Below, in pieces: positions 44,079 to 53,686 of a DNA stretch of 64,000 nt (its first letter is position 1; each line of letters begins with the position of its first letter). Position numbers and translations under genes: made by a program. This stretch comes from Companilactobacillus jidongensis (GTDB lineage Bacteria; Bacillota; Bacilli; Lactobacillales; Lactobacillaceae), in NCBI RefSeq assembly GCF_003946575.1, contig NZ_RHOP01000016.1, forward strand, positions 1 through 64,000, read 5' to 3'. Under the pieces are notes generated by a model that ran no database searches, was not told the origin of the DNA, and worked only from the letters and a program-made list of their open reading frames with translations.

Positions 44079-44625
44079 CCTCATTATCTTTAAATAAATT
44101 TTTTAATTTCGCAAATTCGGGATTAACTTGTTTATCCTCTTCTTTTTGCTTTTCATAATCTTCTTCAGAAATAACTTCCCAATTCTTACCTGATGGCATA
44201 TTATTATTTTTTTCCTCGTCCTCAGTTAAAACTTGACTAGGAATACTCAACAAAATATTGTCCAAAATTGATTCGTAAACATTGATTGTTGGATGTTCGT
44301 CATCAATAGGAATAATAATAGTATTCTCATCTAACTCCTCAGTATCAATATCATCTATATTGTATGATTCATTAATTCTGATTTTTAATGGCAACTCTAC
44401 TGGTGTCAAACTCCTAGTTGAAGGTAATGTAACTTGCGTTTCAACTTTTATATCCGAAATCACCAATCCATTATCATTGAATAACTGACCTTCAATTTTC
44501 ACAACCTCAGCATTGATAATATCTGTAGAGCGTTCCATTAATTTTTTCTTTAAATCTAAATTTTCTTTAAAATCAAAAGGTTTGCCTTTGTACTTACGTA
44601 CATCTTGAACATCCCAATTTAACAT
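44068..44625 (-). CDS. yceD: YceD family (DUF177) protein
   Basis: A 185-residue protein of the DUF177/YceD family, linked by genomics and plant or cyanobacterial work to 23S rRNA accumulation. The family pattern VEGQLFNDNGLVISDIKVE followed by VTLPSTRSLTPVELPL is visible, with a Glu/Asp-rich end. Its usual neighbour rpmF (L32) is not present here. It overlaps tmcAL by 7 bases. Confidence 0.85.
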   Translation of the reverse strand: MLNWDVQDVRKYKGKPFDFKENLDLKKKLMERSTDIINAEVVKIEGQLFNDNGLVISDIKVETQVTLPSTRSLTPVELPLKIRINESYNIDDIDTEELDENTIIIPIDDEHPTINVYESILDNILLSIPSQVLTEDEEKNNNMPSGKNWEVISEEDYEKQKEEDKQVNPEFAKLKNLFKDNEEKE

Positions 44626-45728
44626 TGATTTTCCCCTTCCATGATCGGTATCCTACCGAAATCCTGTTCTCTATCATCCACTAGCTTTCTAATTCTATCA
44701 ACTTTTAACTCTAGTGACAAAAAATCGGATTCTTTTTTTCCGACGCGTGTAATTATAGGCACCTTGGCGTCTTTCTTCAGCGTATTGAGATACTGCTTAC
44801 CTAGGGTATCAAATCCCAAGACCCTTAAATAAGGATTATCAAATACACTGTTTACTTCAGATGTTTTAACATTCATCAAGGTATACATTGATAAACGTCT
44901 AAGTCGTGCTCTCGTGTATCGTTTAGATTTTACAGCATCTAAAAAACCACTAAAATTATTACTTTTGTTAATTTCTTTTATAAATTTATATTCCAAACCT
45001 TCGACCATTTGATAAATATCATGTAATTCTGTGACTGAACTACTTTGAATACGATACTTAAAAAGTTCAAAGTAATCGTCCCAAAAAGTATTTTGGGATC
45101 TATTCAAATGAGATTGCATTATATTCGTAATAAAATTATTTATACTTTTACCATCACTAATATTATGACGAATTTTTGTAGCACTCACACCACCTGATTT
45201 TCGCAGAATGGTGTTTACATCGATCTTATAATCATTTGTTAATATTTCTTGAACATAATTCAATCCTAATAGTTGATTAGGATGATTCAAAACATCCACA
45301 CCAGCATCCACATAAACTTGATTAAGGTTCTTAGCATATGAATCCTGATAACGCTGATCAAATCCAGTATTAACATGCAACAGTTTTTCAGCTGTCGTCG
45401 TAAAATCAAGATTCGTCTCTGTTCCAAATACCAAATTATTAATACCTATTTCTTTCAACAAACGAATACTACCTTTGGCAAACAAATTTGCTGGTTCTAC
45501 AGAATAAGCAAATGGCAATTCAACAACTAAGTCAACACCGCCCTTTATTGCTGCATCAGTTCGACTCCATTTGTCAACAATGGCAAAATCACCCCGCTGT
45601 ACAAAATTGCCAGAAACTATGGCGATTAAGACGTCAGGGTGATATTTTTTTTTGATTTCATCAATAAAAAGTTTATGACCATTATGAAATGGATTAAATT
45701 CAGCCACAAATCCATAAATTTTTACCAT
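44619..45728 (-). CDS. tmcAL: tRNA(Met) cytidine acetate ligase
   Basis: Uses acetate and ATP to acetylate the wobble cytidine of elongator tRNA-Met (B. subtilis YlbM). The nucleotidyltransferase start GFVAEFNPFHNGHKLF (HxGH-like) and SGNFVQRGDFAIVDKW (signature) are present. I take ATG 45728 after GAGAGG; the ORF extends further upstream without support. Length 369. It follows the interrupted yqeM by 10 bases. Confidence 0.92.
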   Translation of the reverse strand: MVKIYGFVAEFNPFHNGHKLFIDEIKKKYHPDVLIAIVSGNFVQRGDFAIVDKWSRTDAAIKGGVDLVVELPFAYSVEPANLFAKGSIRLLKEIGINNLVFGTETNLDFTTTAEKLLHVNTGFDQRYQDSYAKNLNQVYVDAGVDVLNHPNQLLGLNYVQEILTNDYKIDVNTILRKSGGVSATKIRHNISDGKSINNFITNIMQSHLNRSQNTFWDDYFELFKYRIQSSSVTELHDIYQMVEGLEYKFIKEINKSNNFSGFLDAVKSKRYTRARLRRLSMYTLMNVKTSEVNSVFDNPYLRVLGFDTLGKQYLNTLKKDAKVPIITRVGKKESDFLSLELKVDRIRKLVDDREQDFGRIPIMEGENQC

Positions 45729-45738
45729 AAAAGCCTCT

Positions 45739-46467
45739 CTATTTCTCTGCTTCAAAGAACCAGCGATTAGAATCTTGTTTAGGTTCAGAATTGCCAAAAT
45801 CAGCACTTACCTTGATATTCTTAAAGCCAATATCTTCAAGAATAGAAACAAACGTTGTGATCGGATAAGTTCTCTCACGATGAATTTCAGTATTAGCTTT
45901 GTAGCCACCAATTTTTTCATCCCAATCAAAGAATGTCAACTCATGTTCAATACTATGTGGATTTTCACCTTCAAAGCTACTCCACATGAACGCTGAATCT
46001 TCTTCCTTATGATTGAACATGTATCCAGGGAATACCTCATCCATTTGATACAACGAATGTGCATCAAACAAGTACTTACCACCATCATTTAAATGTTGAT
46101 AGGCCTAATTAAATGTAATAGCTAATTCATCTTCATCTTTTAAGTAACAAATCGAATCATCAAAACAAGTAATCAAATCATAATTACCCAATTCAAACAA
46201 ATCCAACATATTACTTTGAATGAATGGAATTGAAACTCCAGCATTTTTTGATTTTTCTTCGGCGATTCTCAACATTTCCTCAGACAAATCAGTACCAGTA
46301 ACTTCATACTTATTGGCCAAAAGAATCGTCAAATCTCCTGTACCACAAGCAACGTCTAATAAGTTCTTGGCGTTACCTGCTCGAAGTTCAACATACCTAG
46401 CCCAATCATTGTATAAATCATCATCCATCAATTCACTATATACTCGTGCAAAGGAATTGTAGATCAT
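45739..46467 (-). pseudogene. yqeM: Class I SAM-dependent methyltransferase (YqeM-like) interrupted by an in-frame TAG
   Basis: Reading frame of 242 codons (243 with the stop) with one amber codon at 46105-46107. The N-terminal part has LLDVACGTGDLTILL (SAM loop) and ends ...ELAITFN; after TAG the same frame continues AYQHLNDGGKYLFDAHS, as an intact homologue would. So it is a point change, not a frameshift; CAG to TAG would suffice. The C-terminal part could start again at ATG 46071 but would lack the SAM loop. Either a pseudogene, a readthrough case or a sequencing error. It overlaps rsfS by one base (TAATG). Confidence 0.88.
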
Positions 46468-46823
46468 TATTCAGTTACCAAACCTGAAATATCAACCTCT
46501 GGTGCATCTGACCAAAGTTTTTCTAAATTGTAAAAATCGCGTTCTTCTGAAACAAAGACATGAATAACAACGTCATGTAAATCAATTAAGATCCACTTAG
46601 AATCACGCTTACCTTCAACGTGACCAATTTCTACATCGTTCTTACCCATTTGATCCAATATTTCTTGAACAATAGCTCCAACTTGACGTTGTGAACTAGC
46701 ATCCATAATGACAAAATAATCTGCCATAATACTTACTTCACTAATGTTTAAAACACTAATATCATTAGCATGTTTACTATCAGCTGCTTTTACAGCCGTT
46801 TCCATAATTTCCTTTGAGTTCAA
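46467..46823 (-). CDS. rsfS: Ribosomal silencing factor RsfS
   Basis: Binds L14 and blocks subunit joining in starvation. The 118-residue protein shows KAADSKHANDISVLNISE, ADYFVIMDASSQRQVGAI and GKRDSKWILIDLHDVVIHVF, the family core. Located between yqeK (adjacent) and yqeM, the standard Firmicutes order. Confidence 0.94.
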   Translation of the reverse strand: MNSKEIMETAVKAADSKHANDISVLNISEVSIMADYFVIMDASSQRQVGAIVQEILDQMGKNDVEIGHVEGKRDSKWILIDLHDVVIHVFVSEERDFYNLEKLWSDAPEVDISGLVTE

Positions 46824-47426
46824 TTAAAGTTCTCCTTTTGAAATCCAATAATTATAGCTATCAAATGTAGCCGGATAAATTTCTCGATTATTATCAACTA
46901 AATGTTCGATTGAATGTTTTAATTCATATGTAACTGCGGAATCTAATGACTTTTCAGCATACTTACGTGCTTCATCAATTCCGGGAAAATCACGTTGTGG
47001 TTCAATAAAATCAGCTACGAATACGCATTTATCAACTTGTGTCATATTTGTAGAACCAACAGTATGACGACGAATAGCATTCAGTACATCTTCATCAGCA
47101 ATGTTCAATTCATCCTTGATGATTTCTGCGCCAACGATACCGTGCCAAATAGCATTGTTGTAATTCAATAGATCTGGATCAAGATGTTTTGATTTAATTT
47201 CATCAATAAACTCTTGGTCTGACCTTTCTTTGGCATAGTCATGCAACAATCCAGCCAATCCAGCCTTTTCCACATCAGCTCCATATTCAGCCGCTAGACC
47301 ACGTGATACTTCTTCAACACGCAAACAGTGAGTGTAACGAAAATCACTCATTTGCTTTTGCATTCGATTGACTACCGCTTCACGATCGAATCCATATTTT
47401 ACTTCATCATAATTAAAATTAGTCAA
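46824..47426 (-). CDS. yqeK: HD-domain nucleotide hydrolase YqeK (Ap4A hydrolase)
   Basis: HD-fold metal-dependent hydrolase; the family cleaves diadenosine tetraphosphate symmetrically. The metal residues are visible in YTHCLRVEEV (His), GLLHDYAKERS (HD pair), WHGIVGAEI and RRHTVGSTNMT. Length 200 is typical. It overlaps nadD by 8 bases; the nadD-yqeK link recalls a role in NAD or alarmone balance. Confidence 0.93.
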   Translation of the reverse strand: MTNFNYDEVKYGFDREAVVNRMQKQMSDFRYTHCLRVEEVSRGLAAEYGADVEKAGLAGLLHDYAKERSDQEFIDEIKSKHLDPDLLNYNNAIWHGIVGAEIIKDELNIADEDVLNAIRRHTVGSTNMTQVDKCVFVADFIEPQRDFPGIDEARKYAEKSLDSAVTYELKHSIEHLVDNNREIYPATFDSYNYWISKGEL

Positions 47427-48057
47427 GGAATAGCCCCCTATCCTTAATATATTCTTCTACTTCGTCAGGAACCAAGTACTTGATTGAATGGCCCTTCTTA
47501 ACACGATCACGAATCATACTTGAACTTATTTCTAATTCAGGTGTATTCACCCAAAGTATAGGGTACTTTGACTTTTTCTCAAAACCCTTTCGACAAACTC
47601 CCACAAAATGAATCATATTGATCAATTCATCAATGTGTGCCCAGTTAGGTAGATTTTCGACCATATCACCACCAATAATAAAGTAATACTCCGTATCAGG
47701 ATTGTATTGCTTGAGTAGTTTAATAGTCTCATACGTATAGCTGACCCCACCACGATTAATATCAGTCAAATCGAGATCAAAGTGAATATTATCACGGATC
47801 GCCATCTTGATCATCTCAATACGATCATCACTACTTATGGAAGGATGTTCTTTCTTAACATTCTTATGTGGTGGAATTTTATCCGGCAAAAACAGAACCT
47901 TATTCAAGCACAGCTGTTCATATACTTGTTCAGCAATGACCAAATGTCCTATATGGATAGGATTGAATGTTCCGCCCAAAATTCCAACATGTCGTCTAGG
48001 ACGATTAGTATTAAATTGTGGTTTTACTTTAGTTAATAATTGACTTTTTGTATTCAT
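47419..48057 (-). CDS. nadD: Nicotinate-nucleotide adenylyltransferase
   Basis: Makes deamido-NAD from nicotinate mononucleotide and ATP. It has the GGTFNPIHIGHL motif (about 29-40), FLPDKIPPHK and the C-terminal ISSSMIRDRVKKG (ISSTxIR-type). Length 212, with a 25-residue N-terminal extension before the first strand. It overlaps yqeK. Confidence 0.94.
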   Translation of the reverse strand: MNTKSQLLTKVKPQFNTNRPRRHVGILGGTFNPIHIGHLVIAEQVYEQLCLNKVLFLPDKIPPHKNVKKEHPSISSDDRIEMIKMAIRDNIHFDLDLTDINRGGVSYTYETIKLLKQYNPDTEYYFIIGGDMVENLPNWAHIDELINMIHFVGVCRKGFEKKSKYPILWVNTPELEISSSMIRDRVKKGHSIKYLVPDEVEEYIKDRGLFLD

Positions 48058-48081
48058 TATTTTTCACTACGTTCACTAATA

Positions 48082-48396
48082 CTAAATTTTTTCTAATTCT
48101 AATGATATCTTACGATTCTTGATTTTTGGTGCTTTCTTATAAATAACGATTTTTGATCCAATTGTTTGAACTGGTACGATTTGATCATCGAATTCCATCA
48201 AAGCTTCAATCAAGTCATGTGCTTCAACCATTGTATTTTGTAACAATGAAATTTTAATCAATTCATTCTTGTTAATTTGTAATTCAATTTGGTCTAAAAG
48301 ATTATCGCTTAAACCTTCACGACCAATTTGAATCAATGGTTTGATAGTTTGAGCCTTACCTCTCAAAAAACTATTCTGTTTTCCTTTAATTATCAT
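48082..48396 (-). CDS. yhbY: YhbY-type CRM-domain RNA-binding protein
   Basis: A 104-residue protein with the CRM/YhbY fold used in large-subunit assembly. The pattern LRGKAQTIKPLIQIGREGLSDNL is followed by LIKISLLQN, and a GSKIVIYKK end. It sits between nadD and yqeH, as in B. subtilis yqeI. Confidence 0.92.
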   Translation of the reverse strand: MIIKGKQNSFLRGKAQTIKPLIQIGREGLSDNLLDQIELQINKNELIKISLLQNTMVEAHDLIEALMEFDDQIVPVQTIGSKIVIYKKAPKIKNRKISLELEKI

Positions 48397-48405
48397 ATAT
48401 TCTCC

Positions 48406-49527
48406 TTAAATAATGGCACCACGGATTGATACACTAACACCATCTGGTACGTATACTTGCACCTTACTATGTGCAGGAATAGTCACCCATCCAAGTCCAT
48501 ATACAACAATATCAGACTTTTCATGAGCTGTGAATTCATGTCTCTTTAATTCTGGAAAATCCTCAATATCCGTTGGAGGAGTCAAATCTTTACCAACATG
48601 TTTTTCGTAGAATTCTTCAGCATTGGCAGTTTTTGTACGGTGCAATAACAAATTCTGATTAACATAGAAAACAACATTAGTCTTTTCATCCAAGAAATCA
48701 AATCTTGCTAATCCAGAAACAAAAATCGATTGACCATCACGAAGTTGAAATGTCGATGGACGCAATGGTTTCTTAGGTGTGATTGTCTTCAAGTCTTGAT
48801 CATTCAAAACATGTGCTAATTGATACTTGTGAATAATACCTGGTGTGTCCACCAAATTATGACCGTCATCCAATGGAATATCAATTCTATCCAAAGTCGT
48901 GCCGGGGAATCTTGAAGTTGTAATTAAGTTCTTAACATCCGAACTTTGAGCAATAATACGGTTGATCAAGGTTGACTTACCAGTATTAGTTGTTCCAACA
49001 ACATACACATCCTTGCCCTTACGATACTTATCAATCATCATCATCAACTTATCAATATTGATTCCTTTTTCTGCGGAAACCATCAATTGATCGATTGACT
49101 TAATACCATTTTCTTTACTCTTCTGTTGTAGCCAATTCAACAAACGATTTTGATTAACTGATTTTGGCAATAGGTCAACCTTGTTCCCCACAACAAGTAT
49201 ATCTTTGTCACCAACAAATCGTTGGAGCCCAGGGATAACACTACCTTCGTAGTCAAAAATATCAATAACGTTAACGATCAATCCATCTTTTTGAGCAATT
49301 GAATCCAATAGCTTCAAAAATTCATCGTCATCAACATTTACATCAGTAATTTCATTGTAATTACGTAGACGGAAGCATCTCTTACATAGAAGTTCCTTAG
49401 AATCATCATCCGATTCCAAGTACTTCTTTAATGTAGAATTTTGGATGAAGCCTGGTTTAGTTTTATCTTCAGTCTGAAGTTCAGCTCCACAACCAATACA
49501 ATACATTTCTTTGCTAGTCTCTGTCAT
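48406..49527 (-). CDS. yqeH: Ribosome biogenesis GTPase YqeH
   Basis: Circularly permuted GTPase needed for 30S assembly. An N-terminal zinc finger (CIGCGAEL and LCKRCFRLR, four cysteines in the first 55 residues) is followed by NKVDLLP (G4), GTTNTGKSTLIN (G1, about 177-188) and LVDTPG (G3). Length 373 is normal. It overlaps yqeG by 14 bases. Confidence 0.95.
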   Translation of the reverse strand: MTETSKEMYCIGCGAELQTEDKTKPGFIQNSTLKKYLESDDDSKELLCKRCFRLRNYNEITDVNVDDDEFLKLLDSIAQKDGLIVNVIDIFDYEGSVIPGLQRFVGDKDILVVGNKVDLLPKSVNQNRLLNWLQQKSKENGIKSIDQLMVSAEKGINIDKLMMMIDKYRKGKDVYVVGTTNTGKSTLINRIIAQSSDVKNLITTSRFPGTTLDRIDIPLDDGHNLVDTPGIIHKYQLAHVLNDQDLKTITPKKPLRPSTFQLRDGQSIFVSGLARFDFLDEKTNVVFYVNQNLLLHRTKTANAEEFYEKHVGKDLTPPTDIEDFPELKRHEFTAHEKSDIVVYGLGWVTIPAHSKVQVYVPDGVSVSIRGAII

Positions 49528-50041
49528 TTAATGAGTCCTTCCAATACATATTTGAATCGTGTTTCTGTATAAAGTTTAAAATAGGACGCTCAAAAAATCT
49601 ATTAACTCGGGTTTTTTTCGCATCAGTTTTTACGATAGGTTTAACTAATACAGTTTTCAAGCCGGCCATATTACCCGCTAAAACATCCGTCATCACTTGA
49701 TCCCCAACAAACAATACACTTGATGGATCAATTTTTTGTTCCATCAAATGATGTATGATTGCGAATGGCAACGGTTTGGCAGCACGAGCAACGATTGTCA
49801 CTGGTAAATCAGTAACAGCCTTCTCGACACGCTCATAACTGTTATTGGATACGATCATCACTTCAATATTGGCTCTATTCATTCGGTTTAGCCATTTACG
49901 TAATGTTAGTTCGTACTTATTACTATTCCAAGGCAAAAGTGTGTTGTCCAAATCTGTCATTATGGTGGTAATATTCATTTCCTTCAAATCACTAACTTCT
50001 AAATCAGTAATTCTATTGAGCATAACATATGGTTTAAACAT
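49514..50041 (-). CDS. yqeG: HAD-superfamily phosphatase YqeG
   Basis: HAD subfamily IIIA phosphatase, 175 residues. Motif I is TDLDNTLLPW (about 29-38), motif II VSNNS, motif III lysine in AAKPLPFA and VGDQVMTDVLAGN at motif IV. Related plant and yeast proteins dephosphorylate phosphatidylglycerol phosphate; the bacterial substrate is unsettled. First gene of the yqeGH-yhbY-nadD-yqeK-rsfS-yqeM-tmcAL-yceD run. Confidence 0.92.
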   Translation of the reverse strand: MFKPYVMLNRITDLEVSDLKEMNITTIMTDLDNTLLPWNSNKYELTLRKWLNRMNRANIEVMIVSNNSYERVEKAVTDLPVTIVARAAKPLPFAIIHHLMEQKIDPSSVLFVGDQVMTDVLAGNMAGLKTVLVKPIVKTDAKKTRVNRFFERPILNFIQKHDSNMYWKDSLNDRD

Positions 50042-50066
50042 TTTTAGTCCTCATCTCTATACTTAG

Positions 50067-50103
50067 AAAAAAAGCGCAATTTGGAATATCCAAATTACGT
50101 TTT
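50067..50103 (-). terminator. Terminator after rplT
   Basis: Minus-strand stem AAAACG-T-AATTTGGA / TCCAAATT-G-CGCTTTT (one mismatch, one G-T) with an ATA-type loop and a T-run, 6 bases after the rplT stop. Confidence 0.85.
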
Positions 50104-50108
50104 CATCA

Positions 50109-50465
50109 TTAAGCTAAAGCTTTTTTAGCTGTATCTACTAAACTTGTGAATGCTTTTGGATCTTCAATAGCTAATTGAGCCAACATTTTACGGTTGATAT
50201 CAACATTTGCTAACTTCAAACCATGCATTAATTTGCTGTAACTGATTTCGTTAATTCTTGCAGCAGCGTTAATTCTTGCAATCCATAATTTACGGAAATC
50301 GCGTTTTCTTTGACGACGATCACGGAATGCATAACGGTATGAAACCATTATTTGTGTATGTGCAGCTTTAAAAGTGATATGTTTTGAACCACGATATCCT
50401 TTAGCTAATTTTAATACTTTCTTACGACGTTTACGAGTTACTGTTCCACCTTTTACACGTGGCAT
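50109..50465 (-). CDS. rplT: 50S ribosomal protein L20
   Basis: Assembly protein of the large subunit. The 118 residues open with [18 protein letters not shown] and contain AKGYRGSKH, the family signature. Last gene of the infC operon; in Firmicutes and E. coli L20 represses this operon by binding the leader. Confidence 0.97.
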   Translation of the reverse strand: MPRVKGGTVTRKRRKKVLKLAKGYRGSKHITFKAAHTQIMVSYRYAFRDRRQRKRDFRKLWIARINAAARINEISYSKLMHGLKLANVDINRKMLAQLAIEDPKAFTSLVDTAKKALA

Positions 50466-50497
50466 AATGACTCCTCCTTTAAATTACAAATAGATAA

Positions 50498-50695
50498 TTA
50501 GTATGTAGCTAACATTTGTTTGATACGTTTCATATCACTTGCGTTAACCATTCCTGGTTTAGCCAATTGACGACGTTGCTTCTTTGTCTTACCGTGGAAA
50601 CGGTGACTTGTGTAAGCATGACTTCTTTTCCAACCGCCATTAGCAGTTTTCTTGAATCTCTTTGCTGATGCACGGTGTGTTTTTTGTTTAGGCAT
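50498..50695 (-). CDS. rpmI: 50S ribosomal protein L35
   Basis: A 65-residue basic protein starting at ATG 50695 ([17 protein letters not shown]), with AGGGGTTTC-type ribosome site GGAGGGG just upstream. A longer reading from 50710 would add five residues without family support. Ends with [15 protein letters not shown]. It lies between infC and rplT. Confidence 0.96.
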   Translation of the reverse strand: MPKQKTHRASAKRFKKTANGGWKRSHAYTSHRFHGKTKKQRRQLAKPGMVNASDMKRIKQMLATY

Positions 50696-50709
50696 TAGAA
50701 ACCCCTCCA

Positions 50710-51240
50710 CTATTTTTTCTTATTGTCTTTAGAACTAATTGGATCAAGCATCAAGAACATGTTACGGCCGTCCATCTTAGGCTTAGTTGTTACATTAGCA
50801 ACATCCTTAGTCTCTTCAGCTACACGGTCTAAAACTTCTTTACCTATCTCTTTATGAGTAATTGCTCTACCCTTAAAACGAAGAGATACTTTGACCTTAT
50901 CACCTTTAGCTAAGAACTTACGGGCATTGTTGACCTTAGTGTTGAAGTCGTTGGCTTCAATAGTAGGACTTAGTCGAACTTCTTTTAAACTAACGGTTTT
51001 TTGTTTCTTACGTGCTTCACGATTCTTCTTTTGAAGTTCAAACTTATATTTACCATAATCCATAACTCTGGCTACAGGTGGTTTGGCACCTGGGGACATA
51101 AGGACAAGGTCCATATTAGCTGCATCAGCCAAACTTTGGGCTTCCGCCAATGGCTTAACGCCAAGTTGATCTCCTGTTTCTGAAATTAATCGCACTTCAT
51201 TAGCACGGATTTGATCGTTTATTAATAGATCTCTTGCTAT
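50710..51240 (-). CDS. infC: Translation initiation factor IF-3 with AUA start codon
   Basis: Keeps 30S free and proofs start codons. The conserved N-terminus ([18 protein letters not shown]) continues in frame upstream of the first ATG to the ATA codon 51240-51238, which follows GGAGGTG by 7 bases. No ATG, GTG or TTG is at this place. Length becomes 176, normal for IF-3; from the first ATG it would lose conserved residues. A rare start codon is the known mechanism for IF-3 autocontrol (AUU in E. coli). Signatures include [12 protein letters not shown] and [11 protein letters not shown]. Confidence 0.94.
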   Translation of the reverse strand: MARDLLINDQIRANEVRLISETGDQLGVKPLAEAQSLADAANMDLVLMSPGAKPPVARVMDYGKYKFELQKKNREARKKQKTVSLKEVRLSPTIEANDFNTKVNNARKFLAKGDKVKVSLRFKGRAITHKEIGKEVLDRVAEETKDVANVTTKPKMDGRNMFLMLDPISSKDNKKK

Positions 51241-51254
51241 GAGTAGTCACCTCC

Positions 51255-51383
51255 GAAAAATCTGATCCCACAAAAAAAGTGGGCGCATACGCACGCCCAC
51301 TATTATCTACATAATCGTATTAACCTAGAGGCATAAAGCTTAGGTGAGAAGCGGGCGCTTCTGCTTAATCTCAACAGTTAGTT
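51255..51383 (-). ncRNA. infC-rpmI-rplT leader (L20-type attenuator)
   Basis: The 5' leader carries a strong intrinsic terminator, stem AGTGGGCG / CGCCCACT (51271-51301) with a seven-T run, 30 bases before infC. Alternative upstream pairing segments (AGCAGAAGCGCCCGCTTCT; CCTAAGCTTTATGCC... TAGG) precede it. This is the layout of the Firmicutes L20 leader, where L20 promotes early termination. Consensus was not aligned. Confidence 0.75.
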
Positions 51384-51412
51384 ATGATACACGATTCAAA
51401 ACCAGCTGTCAA
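51384..51412 (-). promoter_or_regulatory. Promoter of the infC operon
   Basis: TTGACA (51407-51412), 17-bp spacer, TATCAT (51384-51389) on the minus strand. The -35 is a perfect consensus. It lies 24 bases after the thrS stop; since thrS ends at 51436 and is on the same strand, this is the only promoter seen for infC. Confidence 0.85.
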
Positions 51413-51435
51413 CATAATAAATAGATTCTTTATAA

Positions 51436-53382
51436 TTAACCATTTCTACGACTAAAGTTGTTGATATCTGAAACAACTGAGCCTACGAACATTGGTAAGT
51501 TTTCTGATTCTGAGTTTTCTTCTCCATATTTTCTAACTGAAACAGTTGCATCGGCCATTTCTTGGTCACCAACAACAGCTGTATATGGAACCTTCATTGT
51601 TTGAGAGTCACGAATCTTGTAACCCATCTTCTCATCACGTGTGTCAATTTCAGCACGAATATTCTTAGCACGTAATTCTTTAAGTAGGTTTTCTGCATAT
51701 GAACCATGAAGTTTTTGGTTAACAGGTATGATACGTACTTGTGTTGGAGCTAACCATGTTGGGAAAGCGCCCTTGTACATTTCAATTAGGTAAGCAATAA
51801 ATCTTTCCATTGTTGAAACAATACCACGGTGAATCATAACTGGTCTGTGTTCTTCACCATCAGAGCCTGTATATGTAAGTTGGAACTTCTCTGGTTGCAT
51901 GAAGTCTAATTGGATAGTTGATAATGTTTCATCATTACCTAGAGCTGTCTTCGTTTGAACATCAAGCTTTGGACCGTAGAATGCAGCTTCACCCTCTGCT
52001 TCATAGTACTTAAGACCAAGTTCGTCCATTGCACCCTTAAGCATTGATTGTGACTTGTTCCACATTTCATCATCATCGAAGTATTTCTCCGTATTAGCAG
52101 GATCCCTGTAACTTAGACGGAATGAATAGTCTGTAATGTCAAAGTCCTTGTAAACCTCAACCATTAATTGAAGAGTACGTTTAAATTCAGCTTGAATTTG
52201 GTCAAGAGCAACGAATGTGTGGCCATCATTAAGAGTCATTTCACGAACACGTTGTAGACCTGTCAAAGCACCTGATTTTTCATATCTGTGCATCATACCT
52301 AATTCAGCAATACGAACTGGTAGTTCACGGTATGAACGTTTATGGTGATTGTAAATTTGGATATGTGAAGGACAGTTCATAGGACGTAATTCAAGCATTT
52401 CGCCATCACCCATGTCCATTGGTGGGAACATGTCCTCACGATAGTGTTCCCAGTGACCTGAAGTCTTGTAAGCATTCAAGTTCATAAGAATCGGTGTGTA
52501 AACGTGTTGGTAACCCCAAGCAACTTCCTTATCGATGATGTATCTTTCGATAACACGACGGATAGTTGCACCATTTGGCATCCAGTATGGAAGGCCTGCA
52601 CCAACTTCTGGATCAACGAAGAATAGGTCAAGATCACGGCCAATTGTTCTGTGATCACGTTCTTTAATATCCGCACGACGTTTTGCGTCTGCTTCAAGAT
52701 CAGCTTCCTTATAGAAGGCTGTACCATAAATTCTTTGTAGCATTGGGTTACTTGACTTACCTTGCCAATATGCACCGGCAACTGATAGTAAGCTAAAATG
52801 CTTCAAACTCTTCATGCTTGGAAGAATTGCATCGTAACCGAAGTCAACAAATCCATCTAACTTATATACAGGAATTTGAACTGATTCAATAGCATCGATC
52901 AATGATGACTTGTATGGATCGTCTTTGAACATTTCAACAAGTTCTGACTTATCCATCATGACACGTTCAACCTTGTCATTGTTCTTGATGATTTTGTGCA
53001 TAACGGCTGAAATTTCTTCCAACTCATCAATACTGATTTGACCATCCTTGTCATCTGTATCAACGAAGAAACCATCATCGTTTGATTCTTTTTCACCAAA
53101 GTGAAGGTTCTTCTTGAATTCACTAGCAGCAGCACCGAATACTAAACTAACTGTGTTTCTCAAAACCTTAAGTGAATCTTCATCATCTTCACCGGCAATA
53201 ATTTCAATCTTACCATCTTGGCTGATTGGACGTTCTACATCGATCAAAGTGTCGTTAAGTTTACCAGCAACAGCTTTTTTGCCTAGTGATGTACTAATTG
53301 ACTTAGCAACATCTTGGACAGTTGTGCCTTCATCAAACTCTCTAACAGAATCATCTGGAAATGTTAATTTGATTTTTGACAT
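51436..53382 (-). CDS. thrS: Threonyl-tRNA synthetase
   Basis: Class II synthetase, 648 residues from ATG 53382 ([19 protein letters not shown], after TAGGAGG). It has an N-terminal TGS domain (1-62), the editing domain with HxxxH-like residues (about 70-220), the catalytic core with the zinc residues in [12 protein letters not shown] and motif 2 [13 protein letters not shown], and an anticodon-binding domain (about 545-648). An upstream in-frame extension is rejected because it lies before the ribosome site and in the T-box terminator. Confidence 0.96.
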   Translation of the reverse strand: MSKIKLTFPDDSVREFDEGTTVQDVAKSISTSLGKKAVAGKLNDTLIDVERPISQDGKIEIIAGEDDEDSLKVLRNTVSLVFGAAASEFKKNLHFGEKESNDDGFFVDTDDKDGQISIDELEEISAVMHKIIKNNDKVERVMMDKSELVEMFKDDPYKSSLIDAIESVQIPVYKLDGFVDFGYDAILPSMKSLKHFSLLSVAGAYWQGKSSNPMLQRIYGTAFYKEADLEADAKRRADIKERDHRTIGRDLDLFFVDPEVGAGLPYWMPNGATIRRVIERYIIDKEVAWGYQHVYTPILMNLNAYKTSGHWEHYREDMFPPMDMGDGEMLELRPMNCPSHIQIYNHHKRSYRELPVRIAELGMMHRYEKSGALTGLQRVREMTLNDGHTFVALDQIQAEFKRTLQLMVEVYKDFDITDYSFRLSYRDPANTEKYFDDDEMWNKSQSMLKGAMDELGLKYYEAEGEAAFYGPKLDVQTKTALGNDETLSTIQLDFMQPEKFQLTYTGSDGEEHRPVMIHRGIVSTMERFIAYLIEMYKGAFPTWLAPTQVRIIPVNQKLHGSYAENLLKELRAKNIRAEIDTRDEKMGYKIRDSQTMKVPYTAVVGDQEMADATVSVRKYGEENSESENLPMFVGSVVSDINNFSRRNG

Positions 53383-53404
53383 ATGGTTTCCTCCTAAAAT
53401 TTGG

Positions 53405-53636
53405 GCAACAAAAATGCGTCCCTGAAGTATATACACACTAAATGTATACATACTTCAGGGACGCATTTCTACGCGGTTCCACCCACTTTAAAACTGCACA
53501 AATAACAGTTTTCACTCTTTTGGTTATAAAGTAACCGACAGTTATACAGTTTCTTAGTGAAAGTGGTAACTCCAGTAATGGGTAAGCTTTCAGTAAACGC
53601 ACCCTCCCTGAATAGAACCGAAGTGTTGTCTTTCAT
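53405..53636 (-). ncRNA. T-box leader (Thr) of thrS
   Basis: Minus strand: stem I base GAAAG / CTTTC, specifier ACC (Thr) in GGAGTTACCACTTTC, T-box core GGGTGGAACCGCG, then a very long terminator hairpin (53410-53468: AAATGCGTCCCTGAAGTAT pairs across a short loop) and a T-rich tail. Uncharged tRNA-Thr should allow readthrough into thrS. Confidence 0.94.
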
Positions 53637-53686
53637 GCACTTATTGAAACATTTATAAATTCATTTTGCAAGTACAAATTGAAAAT

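Noticed and set aside
45729-45806. Longer tmcAL start at 45806
   Set aside because: It would overlap the end of yqeM and lacks a ribosome site; family similarity starts at ATG 45728.
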